Positions 35,450 through 46,079 of a stretch of DNA of 64,000 nt are shown here, in pieces. This DNA comes from Forficula auricularia. Lineage: Eukaryota > Arthropoda > Insecta > Dermaptera > Forficulidae. Positions within the stretch are counted from its first letter, which is position 1. Each line of letters begins with the position of its first letter. The stretch covers positions 163,374-227,373 of the forward strand of contig JALMQS010000885.1 of NCBI GenBank assembly GCA_024734495.1, read 5' to 3'. Position numbers and translations under genes: made by a program. The notes below the pieces were generated by a model. That model did not search any database, was not told the origin of the DNA, and was given only the letters and a program-made list of their open reading frames with translations.

Positions 35450-35577
35450 CTCCCACTTAATTTTTATTACTAGACCCTATACTTACAGAAAAAATGTCTG
35501 GGTATAACCGGGAATCGAACCCGAGACCTCCGGGTTGCCAGCCAGTTATGCTGACCATTACACCAGGGAGGCGGACA
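35450..35577 (-). mobile_element. tRNA-derived SINE head, family 3
   Basis: The minus strand reads CTCCCTGGTGTAATGGTCAG, then GGTTCGATTCC (B box, 35,511-35,521) and GGTTATACCCAGACATTTTT. It resembles a tRNA, but the 5' and 3' acceptor strands do not pair, so it is not a working tRNA gene. Tail TAGTAATAAAAATTAAGTGG. No target duplication found, so the limits are approximate. Confidence 0.6.
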
Positions 35578-36058
35578 ATGTTGTATGTATTCTTGTTTAA
35601 AATGGTTTTACTTGTTTCCTGGGTAAATTTGAATTTAGGACTTACGAGGTTTTGTAAGATCACCGTCGATATATATAAATACATGAAAATGTTTTAATAA
35701 GTTGAGCCTATTAGTATAAATATTTATTAAAAATCAAGCTTCAATTTAATAGTCTCTTTTCTATGATATTATAAAATTCCATATCTATGGAAATTTGGAG
35801 GATCCAGTTCAATGATAATGAAAAGTATAAATTCCTAATAAAATTGTTTAATTGAAAGTCAATTTTCATTCCCGAGGGGATGAAACCAACTCTTATGACA
35901 TATTACTAAAAATAATCCATTCCATCTTGGATCTAGTAAATATCAAGTTCTTGTGATTTTCGTAAAGCATTCTAATTCATTGCCTTCCATTTTGAATAAA
36001 ACTTTTGGTTAGAAATCACGATATTTCGTTTACCGTTGCAGTGATTGAAATGTTATCT
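35578..36058. other. AT-rich interval, no gene seen
   Basis: AT-rich sequence preceding the 36-kb palindrome; nothing recognised. Confidence 0.35.
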
Positions 36059-36060
36059 TT

Positions 36061-36527
36061 CATAAAGAGAAACAAAGAGGTTGTCCTCTGCTTGATGCAA
36101 ATAAACATACACACACATATATCGAAATTATACATCTGTATATATATTATTTATTTGTTTGAGACTATAGTTTCGAAGGCCTGGCCTCATCATCAGTCTT
36201 TTTAATTATAAATATTATTTTCATGGGACAGTATTGCGTGATATTGAAAATTTTTCTTCTTTTCAGCTGGTTAGCCAGGTAGAATTTTTTTTTAATTCTA
36301 TCTGGCTAACCAGCTGAGAAAGAAGCAAAAATTTTCAATATCCACGCGATACTGATCCCATCGAAAAATAATATTTATAATTAAAAAGACTGATGATGAG
36401 GGCCAAGCCTTCAAAACTATAGTCTCAAACAAATAAATAATATATATACAGATGTATAATTTCGATAGTATATGTGTGTATGTTTATTTGCATCAAGCTG
36501 AGGACAACCTCTTTGTTTCTCTTTATG
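36061..36527. repeat. 467-bp palindrome with hammerhead-like core in each arm
   Basis: Arms start CATAAAGAGAAACAAAGAGG and end with its complement. Mirrored blocks include TTGTCCTCTGCTTGATGC, ATACATCTGTATATAT, GAGACTATAGTTTCGAAGG and CAGCTGGTTAGCCAGGTAGA near the centre. Both arms carry the ribozyme-like core: intact on the minus strand (36,163-36,196), with GAAA mutated to AAAA on the plus strand near 36,410. Confidence 0.85.
36163..36196 (-). ncRNA. Hammerhead-ribozyme-like core, intact boxes
   Basis: Minus strand: CTGATGA (36,196-36,190), stem II TGAGGCC-AGGCCTTC, GAAA (36,174-36,171), then C-TATA-G and TC. The A of GAAA pairs with the U of NUH, and a C-G pair with a UAUA loop forms a minimal stem III, as in Penelope-associated hammerheads. 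GA before box 1 can pair with TC after the cleavage site; the rest of stem I is weak. Confidence 0.55.
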
Positions 36528-37404
36528 AATCAACAACTCTGCTACTCTAGGCAAAATAAAAACTTTTTAATGGAATGTTATCTTTTTATATTTGTATATA
36601 TATTTATTAGTTTGTTGATAAATATATTATATGATAGTGATAAAATGTGAATTTTAACAAAAAGTTTTACTAAAAATTTCGGTTACAAAAACTTTAACCA
36701 ATTCACTATCTTCCATTCTGAATTAAATAATCAGTAAGCACCAAGTAATTCATAATAATATAATTTTTCCTCAATTTATGATGTGAAACACACCTAGAAA
36801 CATAAGGAGGTCCTTTCACGGCCAATGTTAAATAAAAAATATTATAACTATAACTCAATTTTTTATAATAGTTTAACTCTCTATCTATGCTTTGGTGATG
36901 TTTCAATTACACGTTAGCAAGCAAATTTTTGAAAATAAATTTTTTTAAAATGTAAACATTTTCTCAGAGTCTTATGGAAAATTAATATCTTGACACTTTC
37001 TCTTGAATTATACTACTATTAGTTGATTATATAAAGTTAAAAAAAACAACTAAAAATTAGCTTTTCGAAACATGCAGGCTTTTTTTTGCAATAAAATCTA
37101 TCATTGACCGAGGAATTTACTTAGATATTTAATTTAAAAAATCACATAAATGCTCTGTTTAGATGTAAACATAAACAACGGATTGCCAAATCATATAAGA
37201 CTATTATCAGATGATTTGAATAAATCAAACTAACTTTTGTATTTAATTATTTTTTATAATTGTTTTTATTTCAAACATTTACGGCTTTCATACTATTTAT
37301 TTTTTAATTCTATTATTTTTCATTTGTATTTTAACTTATTTTATTAAATATTAGATACTACACTTCTTTTGACTCAACTGGAGCGAAAGGACCTCCCTAA
37401 GAAG
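36528..37404. other. AT-rich interval, no gene seen
   Basis: AT-rich sequence without recognisable content. The end GGAGCGAAAGGACCTCCCTAA near 37,380 looks like a rearranged family-T end. Confidence 0.35.
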
Positions 37405-37878
37405 GTTAACTCTATAGATATGAACGGTGTTAAAATTTATGGTAATGTTTGTTTAACGTGACTGTACTTTTTACTCTACTATGTTCTATTTATGAATGGA
37501 TCGTTTCCAAGCCATTGATATTTTATCCCCTCCACTAAAAATAATCGCCCATATATGTTTTTTTCTTTTTTATCAAAACTATATGGTAAATAATTTCAAT
37601 TTTTTTCTTAAGTTACTCCGAATATATTATTCTAACAAATATTAGTTTTTCATCAAGATGGTGAAAGTCCTTCAATGAAAAAAAAAATAATGATCATTTC
37701 CCAACCCTTTCCCAATCTACCATATGTAAAAAATTTCATTTTTAATCGCAATTATTTCATGTTTGATGTGGTAAATCGTCTTCAAATTTTAACAGTGTGT
37801 GTATTATGCTTTTAATGACTAATATTCCAAGTTTCGAAGACTTCTTGAATTTTTGTATTTGTGAAAGAACTACCTTAA
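37405..37878 (-). mobile_element. TTAA-flanked element, family T, copy 3, left end damaged
   Basis: Matches copy 2 from CTCTATAGATATGAACGG to TGTGAAAGAACTACCTTAA. The left terminus is missing or rearranged; the right TTAA is at 37,875-37,878. Confidence 0.65.
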
Positions 37879-37989
37879 TATCCTAATTTATTAAAATGTT
37901 TCACTTGGAACCGCCATCGCATTCCCTCCCTTCAAAAGTCGAATAGAAATCGCGGATGGTTAAAATCCTAAGGTGTGTCCAAAAGGCTC

Positions 37990-38600
37990 CACTCCCTTTC
38001 TAATGGATGGTGAATGTAAATGTAATTTTTAGCGAAGAGCAGGCTCCGAATTGGCCTCGGGCCCTTTTTAATCGAGTCGGTGGGTGTTGGGAAACCGAGG
38101 GCTGCATTAACCTAACGACGAGATTCAATTAATGAGCATCTCTATTGTCCGGGAAGTGGCCTCCGCCTATTCTCAAGTCTATAAAAGTTGATGTTGTCGT
38201 GTCGGGCGGGGTGTTCGGGGATGTCGGGGTGTCGGGGATGCTGGGCTGGGGTGGCTCTGCGGTTGGCTTGCTCTCAGCCCTCACTATCACCGGGTGCGCT
38301 CTGTCGACCATGCGGAACCCGGGAGCCGATAATGCGTTTACCGCGTCTCGTGCGCTTCCATTGAGCCTATCGTCCCACGCGCCCCGCGGGGTCCTAATGG
38401 CGCCCCACTTCGCCAGGGATCCTCCATCCATCATCGCCCCCGCCCTCTCCATTATCAAAACAATCATCCGAAAATGCCAACTATCTCAACGACAGACACA
38501 TTTAAGATTCATAGAGTAGATTTTTCACTGGCCCTGTTGAATATCACACGAAATAGCTCAGTAGCTCTTTAAAGGCTTTTGGGGCGATCATTGCGATTAA
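37990..38600. other. GC-rich island upstream of the PR-domain exon
   Basis: One of the most GC-rich blocks in the window, 1.2-1.8 kb upstream of the first supported exon. Long frames overlap on both strands (124 codons plus at 38,145-38,519; 112 codons minus at 38,129-38,467), as expected from GC-rich DNA rather than coding. Neither has a domain. The last 70 bases (CATTATCAAAACAATCATCC, CCAACTATCTCAACGAC) have a decayed copy near 39,530-39,590. Confidence 0.35.
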
Positions 38601-39774
38601 GATCCATTAAGACCATGTTATAACTAGTGACTGGATTTTTATGCAGTAAAAACTGCTAAAATATGTATTTAAAAATGATGAAATATGCAAGTAATATGGA
38701 GTATAATTTGTTGAAATATGCAAATTGCAAATTAAAATTCTGAATAATTATATAAGTTCCCCTGACCTGGTCAGCAGAATCAACTTTCATGTTCCTTCCG
38801 TACATACCAGAAGCCATCAACTCTTCCATATTAACTTTGCAAGTAACAAATACTTATATCATTCTCCCCTAATTAGATTATACAGAAATGACAATCTATT
38901 GGAACAACAGAACATCGACATACTTAACAAACACCAAAATGAACAACATCAGGAATTTGCAGTTTCTCTATAAATAATCTCAATTATTGTTGCTTTTGCA
39001 CTTCAGAATTTATTCAATGAAAATCAAGGTTAAAAAAACTAACCATCAAAAAATTTGAAAAATAGTAGTAATAACAATGAAATTATACAGATATGTCCAC
39101 TAAAAATAAATAAACAAAACCTTAAAGAAAGCTTTTTCAATTCTACGATCGTCTTAAAATCTGGCGATATGTTTGATAATTAGGGGGGGGGAACCCTTCT
39201 GACATGTAATAAACCTTATCTATAACAAGTCAAATATAGTAAATTTTTAAAAGAAATTCGTGATTTTTCAAAAAAAAAAAAACATTGAAAAACCAAAATG
39301 GAAACAAATTAAAGAGGATTTTTTTATTTTTGGCCACCCTATAGTAATTCGGCTCCCAGTATGTCAGCGTTGAACCGATGAATTTTATGGTGTAATCCCA
39401 AGATAATAATCGCTGATATACATCTCATTTGAGAATATATTATCGTTGACTTTGGTGTAACTATAGAGATGCTGGGTTTTGTTAGAAAACCCCTAACGAA
39501 ACAAAATATTCTTCTTATCAGAAAAATGCTCTTTATTATCAAAACAGTCATTCAAAAATAGCAACTATCTGACCGAGACTTTTGAGATTAATAACTGAAT
39601 TTTTCATCAGCTGAGAATGCCCTACAGATCATTAGATACTGTTATGCTGATTACCGGAATAATCAAGTTTGAACTGTCTAACCAATCATGTAATAACATA
39701 TGCTAAAAAGAAGAAATTAAAAATTATTTCTTATAAACTAATTATACAATCAGAAGTTAGTATGTCTTCTCCAG
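38601..39774. other. Interval upstream of exon, includes decayed duplicate of island end
   Basis: AT-rich, with GGCCACCCTA (39,332) resembling a family-P terminus. At 39,529-39,600, TTATTATCAAAACAGTCATTC and AGCAACTATCTGACCGAGAC match the 38.45-kb island end. Immediately before 39,775 is the acceptor tract of the PR exon, TATGTCTTCTCCAG. Confidence 0.4.
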
Positions 39775-39939
39775 AACATGGTTGACAGAGCTGGCGTGTG
39801 TTATCAGGTGCGGCTCGCGACCACTGGTACCCATGGCTTCTTGGACGGCACCAACGAGTACAACAATTGGCTGAAGCTGGTCCGCGCCTCCCCAGTGCCC
39901 GGGGCACACAACCTCCGCACTGTACTCCTCGTAGGACAG
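39775..39939 (+). CDS. ham: PR/SET-domain protein, internal exon (hamlet/PRDM3-16-like)
   Basis: This 165-bp exon encodes the middle of a PR domain. The frame from 39,775 gives GVCYQV, HGFLDGTNEYNNWLKLVR and PGAHNLRTVLLVGQ. W-L-K/R-(F/Y/L)-V-R followed by HNL and a V-GQ end is the PR-domain signature 'NWL-(F)V--A----NL-----N-Q'. The proposed acceptor CTTCTCCAG (39,774) has a pyrimidine tract, and the donor CAG|GTGGGT at 39,940 is good. A start at the in-frame ATG (39,778) is not needed, because the N-terminal half of the domain must come from an upstream exon that I do not see. The exon is phase 0 at both ends and joins the exon at 51,401. PRDM3/16-type proteins are nuclear zinc-finger regulators; in flies hamlet acts in neuronal and olfactory cell fate. 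The PR call is strong, the hamlet orthology moderate. Confidence 0.8.
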
Positions 39940-40251
39940 GTGGGTACCCTTGATCCGAAACGTTCCTATGTCCTGATTTATTTTTAATTTAATTTGTGAA
40001 AGAAAAAGCTCTACCAAGACGATGCAGCACCTATGGATCATGACAAACCGAAATTAAGGGACTGTTCAGGGGTCAGAGTAATGATGAAGAAGTCACTGCA
40101 ACCCTTGGTGGCATTGAAAGACTCAGGGAAGAGAGATTTAGGGAGAGAGTCCCAATTCATAAAAGTCATAGGGATAATTGAGGGGGGGGGGGAGCTTGGT
40201 CATGACTTCTCTTATTTGACCACGAGATGTTGGCAGTCAGTGTGTTACAAG

Positions 40252-40412
40252 CGAGGGGTGAACCGCGACCTAATATCGTACACCTACTCACTTCCACTTT
40301 CATTTCCAAGTAGAAGACAATAGATGAAGGGGCATTATCTAATGAATTCCAAAATAATTCCACATAATTCCAAAGACGTGTCCACCTAATTCAAATCGCA
40401 GTTCATCCCTCG
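40252..40412. mobile_element. hAT-type MITE, family G, copy 2
   Basis: Left CGAGGGGTGAACCGCGA and right TCGCAGTTCATCCCTCG. The left flank GTTACAAG does not match the right flank GTTTATCC, which instead matches both sides of the copy at 57.83 kb, so the left junction was rearranged. Confidence 0.75.
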
Positions 40413-40952
40413 GTTTATCCTAATAGTCTAAGAGCTAGTGAACATTTTGGACGATTTTATTTCAGAATGCAAATAACATATCTCATACATAGACGTATGG
40501 ATATTTTATACCTATACGTAAATTTGTATAGATTATTCCTAAGCAATATTTGAAAACATTTAGATTATTCCTAAAGATAAATTCTTAGCCTTGAACGCAC
40601 CAAACGCCTGAATATAGGCAATCCGCTCGTCACCTCTATTTTTTCACATTTTAAAATATTCCTATGATCTAATCGTTTCTAGATTGTTCTATAAAATATT
40701 TGTATTTATTTATATACCTTTTATAGCTTATATTATTTATTCTTGATTTATTTAAATCTAAATATAGATGAAGCGGCGACGATTTCTTCATCATAACAGA
40801 TTGTTTCTACTGAAAGAAATTTCGTTTCTCTTGTCGCTGTATAAATCTACTTTCTCAAACACAAAGAACCTCGGAGGGTGCAAGTTTTAATTATTTTTTC
40901 TTTAAGCGCAACAATAGTTGAAGTTTATTGACTATCTTTTGCAAGTACGTGC
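40413..40952 (+). repeat. 540-bp repeat shared with 57,993-59,331
   Basis: Nearly identical by eye to the 58-kb copy once the insertion there is removed: GTTTATCCTAATAGTCTAAG to TTTTGCAAGTACGTGCCAAAA. Includes GCGGCGACGATTTCTTCATC and CTTTCTACTGAAAGAAA-type inverted stretches. An older partial copy is at 14,495-14,590. No coding content. Confidence 0.75.
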
Positions 40953-41142
40953 CAAAATTAATTAATCATTAATTAATTTTCTATATATTTTTACAATGTT
41001 TCGGCTTCTTCAATCAATCTTTCAACTGATAATAGTTAAATATTTTTTCTAATTTCATCATGGGTGATCCAATCCGAAAAAAATATACAGTTAATTTCAA
41101 TGACTTGATATTATCAGAATAGATGCCGTGATAGTATTTAAG

Positions 41143-41574
41143 ATAATTTTTATAAAAAAATAAAGCCGACTTCAAAAAAATTAAATGCAACAAATAAAAT
41201 AATAAGAACTCAAAAATCAAATAAAATGCACTAAAAGGTATACAATAATTATCTAATTTAGTTACAACTAAACGACGAAATATTAACATGAAATCACTTT
41301 TTGAAGTCGGTGGCAAAAATATACATTTTATGAATTGAACTCGACGGATCTTACTTAGTACGTTTGGCGGTGTACACTTGCTTATATAGGTAGTTTGTTT
41401 GGCACCGACTTCAAAAAGTGATTTCATGTTAATATTTTGTCGTTTAGTTGTAACTAAATTAGATAATTATTTTATACCTTTTAGTGCATTTTATTTTGAT
41501 TTTTTGAGTTCTTATTATTTTATTTGTTGCATTTAATTTTTTTGAAGTGGGTTTTATTTTTTTATAAAAATTAT
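41143..41574. repeat. 432-bp palindrome with ACCGACTTCAAAAAG arms
   Basis: Arms ATAATTTTTATAAAAAAATA and complement; mirrored inner block CATGAAATCACTTTTTGAAG / CTTCAAAAAGTGATTTCATG. GAAGTCGGTGGCA/TGGCACCGACTTC lie near the centre. The 137-codon minus frame across the palindrome is an artefact of repeat sequence. GAAGTCGGTT-like strings also end the neighbouring repeat at 42.2 kb. Confidence 0.75.
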
Positions 41575-41799
41575 TTTTATTTTTCTCTTTTTAGTGATGT
41601 TATTAATAGTGACTTAAGATAATACCTTGCATGCAACTCGTACGAGAAGCGTCAGGCGAATAAATCAGAAAATGATAATAAAATTCAATTAATAAATATA
41701 GAAATTCTCTCGAAACGTTTGCGGGTTTTAAATGAATGTTATAAGATTTTTTTATAAAAGATTTTATTTATTATAATTTCGATTATTTTCTCATAAGAA

Positions 41800-42240
41800 T
41801 TGGAGATTTACGTTATTTCGTCATTGATCATATCATCAGAACTTGACCAAATTAATATGAGACCACCCCTAAGGTACCCCCTTTCCAATAAAAAAAGAAT
41901 CATCGAAATCGCTCCACGTGGCAAAAAGTTCTCGCTGAACATATATAAAATAAAAAATAAATAAATATGTATCTTGACTATCTTGGGGCTATACTGATCC
42001 AAACGTAGAAAGAATCATTAAAATCGGTTCATAAACAAAGAAATTATGCATGAACAAACATAACAAAAAAGGTCCAATACCAATGAAAAAAAACGAGACC
42101 AATCGGAAACTATACTGAATCCAATGCAAAAAAAATCATCAAAATCGGTTCACAATTGGCGAAGATATCAGGTAACATAGACACAAAAAAAAAAAATTCA
42201 GTCGAATTGAGAACCTCCTTTTTTGAAGTCGGTTAAAAAA
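41800..42240 (+). repeat. Retroposon 3'-UTR-like repeat
   Basis: Repeated phrases AATCATCAAAATCGGTTCA and GAATCATTAAAATCGGTTCA, then CAGTCGAATTGAGAACCTCC and TTTTTTGAAGTCGGTTAAAA. From memory this end sequence is widespread in insect genomes and typical of the 3' part of RTE-like non-LTR elements. Family assignment is tentative. Confidence 0.45.
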
Positions 42241-42249
42241 TAGAAATAT

Positions 42250-42408
42250 CCGATGAGTCTCTTCTACTAGTGGACGAGTTATGGGAGAAGAATTCGGGTA
42301 ACCTGTTAATCGGATCACTCGTTTCTGAATTGCATCCAGGGTGGTATTTGTCCATAATTGTGAAGCCGTGTCCATCCAGTGACAAAAAAAAACATGCTCT
42401 GCGGTCAA
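42250..42408 (-). pseudogene. LINE reverse-transcriptase C-terminal fragment
   Basis: Minus-strand frame with HVFFCHWMDTASQLW, then LDAIQKRVIRLTGYPNSSP. The pattern 'W-G----L--LD-IQ-RA-RLIGDP-L' marks the region after the RT domain in many non-LTR retrotransposons. It is truncated on both sides and carries substitutions. A related plus-strand fragment is at 49,471-49,929. Confidence 0.6.
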
Positions 42409-42831
42409 ACCAAATGCGTCGATGGCGTGCTTTGGCTATTTGTCCGCTTCTAGCTCTCGCTCTTTCATCAAGTGTTCTAATTTTTTTTTCTTTGATTTTT
42501 TATTCTTTGCGTGTTTCTACAATTTTTTTTTTTATTTTATCTTTATTAGTATTGTTATTACTTTATATTTTCTTCTTTTGATTAAGCTAAACTTATTTTT
42601 AAAAAATTTCTTCATTAATAATTCGCAATATCTCTTAGAAAATCTATTTGTAAAACTTTCTAAAGAAAAAAGAAAATCTTTACCTACTGAAACAATGAAT
42701 TAAAAATCGTGTCAAGTTGGGGGAAGAGATACAGAGGAATGTGAAATATTGGTTTTCGCTTAGAGAATCTACGCACAAGAATTACTATATTCTATCCAAT
42801 AAAAGAAATATTTAATTGTGCTTATTACTCA

Positions 42832-43348
42832 CAATCCACGCCAAAACTTTTAGCCTCTTAACCACTCTATAAATATGAAAGGAACTAAAATTTTAGGGTA
42901 TTTTTTCTTTATCTGACTGTCCACTCACACTACGAAATCTCTATATAGATACACACATACTTGCCGGTCGTTTCGAAGCCATTGTGCTTATATCCCCTCC
43001 ATTAAAAATAGTCGTCCAAATATGTTTTTTTTTTTTTTATCAAAACTACGTGGTAAGTAATTTCGATTTTTTTTTAAGTTACTCCGAATATATTATTCTA
43101 ACAAATATTAGTTTTTCATCAAGATGGTGATAGTCCTTCAATGAAAAAAAATTAAATAATGATCATATCCCCACCCTTTTCCTATCTACTCTATGTTAAA
43201 AATGTCATTTTTAATTGCAATTATTTCATGTTTGGTGTGGTAAATCGTCTTCAAATTTTAACAGTATGTGTATTATGCTTTTAATGACTTATATTCCAAG
43301 TTTCAAAGACTTCTTGAATTTTTGCATTTGTGAAAGAACTACCTTTAA
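42832..43348 (-). mobile_element. TTAA-flanked element, family T, copy 4
   Basis: Runs from ACAATCCACGCCAAAACTTT to TGTGAAAGAACTACCTTTAA. The left terminal bases are lost; right TTAA at 43,345-43,348. Same internal blocks as copies 1 to 3. Confidence 0.65.
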
Positions 43349-43800
43349 GATAGCTACAGGCGGAATTGGTGTAGTAAGAATTCGACAAAAAAATCACAGA
43401 TCATTCTTGTTAAAATCGTAATTCGTTATTGATATCGTCTCTACCATTCCAAAATATCTACTCCATTTATAAGTCTTTATTGATTGAGATACATATCAAT
43501 TCTTCTTTTAATCCTATGCGATGATTTTTACGACGAGAAGTTTAAAGATAATTGATCAAAATCTATAATGTCATCGTCTATGACTCGATTGTTTGAGCGA
43601 TCTTCGATTGTTAAATCAGATGATAGCTTTTGTAATTTCTTAAAATTTGGATTTGATTATAAATATTAAAATTTATATTCATTTTAAAAATAATGAATTT
43701 TTTTTCAAGAGTGTTGCAGTAACAGTCTTGTTTTAGCAAAAGGTTTTTAAAACGGATTTTGGTATTGGTCTTGTTACCCGGGTCCTGGTCTTGCTACCTA
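43349..43800. other. AT-rich interval with TTGGTCTTG low-complexity end
   Basis: AT-rich, ending in GGTATTGGTCTTGTTACC-type repeated phrases that continue on the far side of the MITE at 43,802-44,000 (GGTATCGGTCTTGGTCTTGA). No gene. Confidence 0.4.
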
Positions 43801-43801
43801 A

Positions 43802-44000
43802 GGGCCGGTTGTATGTCGCAAAGTAAATGCTTTTTCACAATAACAAAGGGTAGATGGTAAATGGAGGGACTGGGATGGCCAATCAGATGAAAGTGCCTGT
43901 CATCTGATTGGGTCGTCCCAGCCTGCACTAAGGTGAATTTTAAGGTTTTACCGATTGCCAACGTTTAAAAAGAGTTTATCAACCGACATATAACTGGCCC
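43802..44000. mobile_element. PIF/Harbinger-type MITE
   Basis: 199 bp with terminal inverted repeat GGGCCGGTTGTATGTCG / GGGCCAGTTATATGTCG, flanked by TAA (43,799-43,801; 44,001-44,003). A GGGCC start with a TWA duplication is the hallmark of this superfamily. A central hairpin (CCAATCAGATGAAAGTGCC / TGTCATCTGATTGG) is also present. Confidence 0.75.
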
Positions 44001-44089
44001 TAAGTGTTAGGGTTGGTATTATTGTGGGTGGTGTGATCTTGGTATCGGTCTTGGTCTTGAGACCAAAACCAAGACCGATTTTACCGATC

Positions 44090-44420
44090 CCTAACTAGAA
44101 GACGTCTCCTGCCAGGGTCGAGGGATCAAGGGAGGAATCGCTCGGGGATTGGCGTGTCCAGGTCTCGGGGAAAGACCTGCAATTCGAGCAACCCCTTTCC
44201 TCATCCCGATGAAAATGTCAGCGGACACACGCGACACCCGCGTATTATCGTTTCGAATGCGTGACAAACCTTAATCGTCTTTCTTATTATCTTCATATCG
44301 CAAGGCGTTCACGGAGAGACGCTTTGTGAAGATTGCTTGAATGCAGGCTGCCCTTTTATTCCCTCAATTGTAGTTGAGATTTGCGGAGAGACATTTAGAC
44401 GGTTAAGCTGACTTCTTAAT
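44090..44420. other. Intronic composition island, candidate enhancer
   Basis: Balanced, non-repeated block inside the PR-gene intron with no open frame of note. GGACACACGCGACACCCGCG and AAGGCGTTCACGGAGAGACG stand out from the flanks. Enhancer role is inference. Confidence 0.3.
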
Positions 44421-45230
44421 CAATAATGCCTGACGAAATAATCCCTTCGCATTCACTAGATATGATCATATTATTAACCCGAGACAGAGTATTAAAATGT
44501 AATAAAAAACTTTTTAAGAAATACGTTTTTATGTCAAAATGCTCTAAAAATATTTTTTTTTCACTGCCCATTAGATTTAAAAAAGAGTAGGCACTAAGTT
44601 CATTCAATTTTAAGATAAAAGCGACGTGCTTTTATTTTTATAGTCATTTTGGATACTGCTTCTTAGAGAATTTTTAAATAAAAGTATTTTTAGTATATTT
44701 TTATTTTTTGTCTCTGTTGTTTTTGAAATTTGCATTTTAATTACTGTATGGTAAAATGTACCACTTAATCAAAGAGTATGAGATATAGAAAATCCTTCTT
44801 TCTTTATGTATTATGCTATGCGATTTTTTATTAATGTTTAAATTAGATTTTTTAAAGTTTAAATTATTTTTTCTCTAATAATTTCTGAAAATAATGAAAT
44901 ATTATACTATTGACAAGCAAGAAAGCAACATTTCAAGAAAATCGACTCGGTAAAAGTGGATTAAAATTCAATAGTAAGATTCTACTCAGAGACCGATACA
45001 TACATGTACCAATTTAAATAAAAGCATGTTAAAAGATCGAAATTTACTTGGCGTCTGGAAATTGATCTGCAACGAAACAGTGACACTTGGAATGCACTTA
45101 CATTATCTTCTTTCAATTCACGATCTGTGCATTTGATTTGATTAATTTAATTAAAAGCATGAATTTTAATTGAACTGTTGAGTATCTGGCAACAGTTTTC
45201 AGCTAATCTCTCTTGTCATTTGATAAACAT
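44421..45230. other. AT-rich interval, no gene seen
   Basis: AT-rich intronic sequence; nothing recognised. Confidence 0.35.
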
Positions 45231-45470
45231 TATTAGACATTGGAGCGTAAGGTTGTACTATAAGTCCAATTAGTGGAAGGAAAGTTGATAGAGTGCGGCG
45301 AGGGGATGTGGGGGGACACAGGAGCAGGGGAGGCTTTCTAAGAATCCCCTCGCTAAATTTAATCTAATCTAAAAGGCAAGTACTTGATCTTCCACTTAGG
45401 AAGTCGAGGTCACGCTCCATTAATTCGGTCCATCTCAACAACCTTGAAAACTTGTCTCTCTCGAAAATTA
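45230..45470. other. Intronic composition island
   Basis: G-rich block (GTGGGGGGACACAGGAGCAG) with a repeat-free appearance. No frame of note. Candidate regulatory DNA. Confidence 0.3.
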
Positions 45471-45677
45471 TTATTATTATTATTAAATAAATAAAAATAA
45501 GATGGCGAAAAGTTAATTTCATTTAATATTTTAGCGATGTTTAGCTTTGCTTGGAGTGACTCATGTATCTCACATAACTTTCATTTACCCTTTTCAATAA
45601 CAAACCAACATTTAATTCAAATAATCAAAAGGGATATTAAAAAAAACATATAATTTAAACATTGAAAATAATTAAAT

Positions 45678-45865
45678 AGGGGTCGGGTTAGGCCAGCGGT
45701 TAGCGTACAAGCCTGCTAATCAAGTGGACCCGGGTTTGAATCCGACGAGGCAACCGTCTAAAAATCTGATCCCTACATAGAAATCTTAATTTAATAATAG
45801 TAACGTAAATTTACTGATGGCTAAAAGGGCTGAAAAGCCAAAAAATAAAATAAAATAAAAAATAA
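45678..45865 (+). mobile_element. tRNA-derived SINE, family 1, copy 2
   Basis: Head GGGTTAGGCCAGCGGTTAGCG, B box GGGTTTGAATCC, tail GGGCTGAAAAGCC plus A-rich end with TAAAA units. Perfect 13-bp duplication AAAATAATTAAAT at 45,665-45,677 and 45,866-45,878. Same family as 1,118-1,314. Confidence 0.8.
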
Positions 45866-45924
45866 AAAATAATTAAATGAGAAATTGAATAAGGATCATT
45901 TTATCAAATCTTCGTAGATTATTA

Positions 45925-46016
45925 TGTATATATTATATTTCGCCCTCTGTATATATTATATTTCGCTCTCTGTATATATTATATTTCGCCCTATGTATAT
46001 ATTATATTTCGCCCTC
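45925..46016 (+). repeat. 23-bp tandem repeat, 4 units
   Basis: Four consecutive units of TGTATATATTATATTTCGCC plus three bases (CTC, or CTA in the third), with one T-for-C change in the second unit. Confidence 0.85.
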
Positions 46017-46079
46017 TCAGGAGTCGAAAATAATTTTGAAATATTTAATTGAAACTTTGACTTTTCGGTTACTAAGCCC

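Noticed and set aside
35494..35577. Possible functional tRNA gene on the minus strand
   Set aside because: Pol III boxes are present, but acceptor strands do not pair and a SINE-like tail follows.
38129..38519. Overlapping 112- and 124-codon frames
   Set aside because: GC-rich block open on both strands, no domain, no matching splice phase to the PR exon.
39778..39780. ATG as translation start of the PR gene
   Set aside because: A PR domain needs residues from further upstream; a good acceptor precedes this ATG, so it is probably internal.
41014..41427. 137-codon minus-strand frame
   Set aside because: Lies across a palindrome; its translation is repeat sequence rich in F, Y and L.
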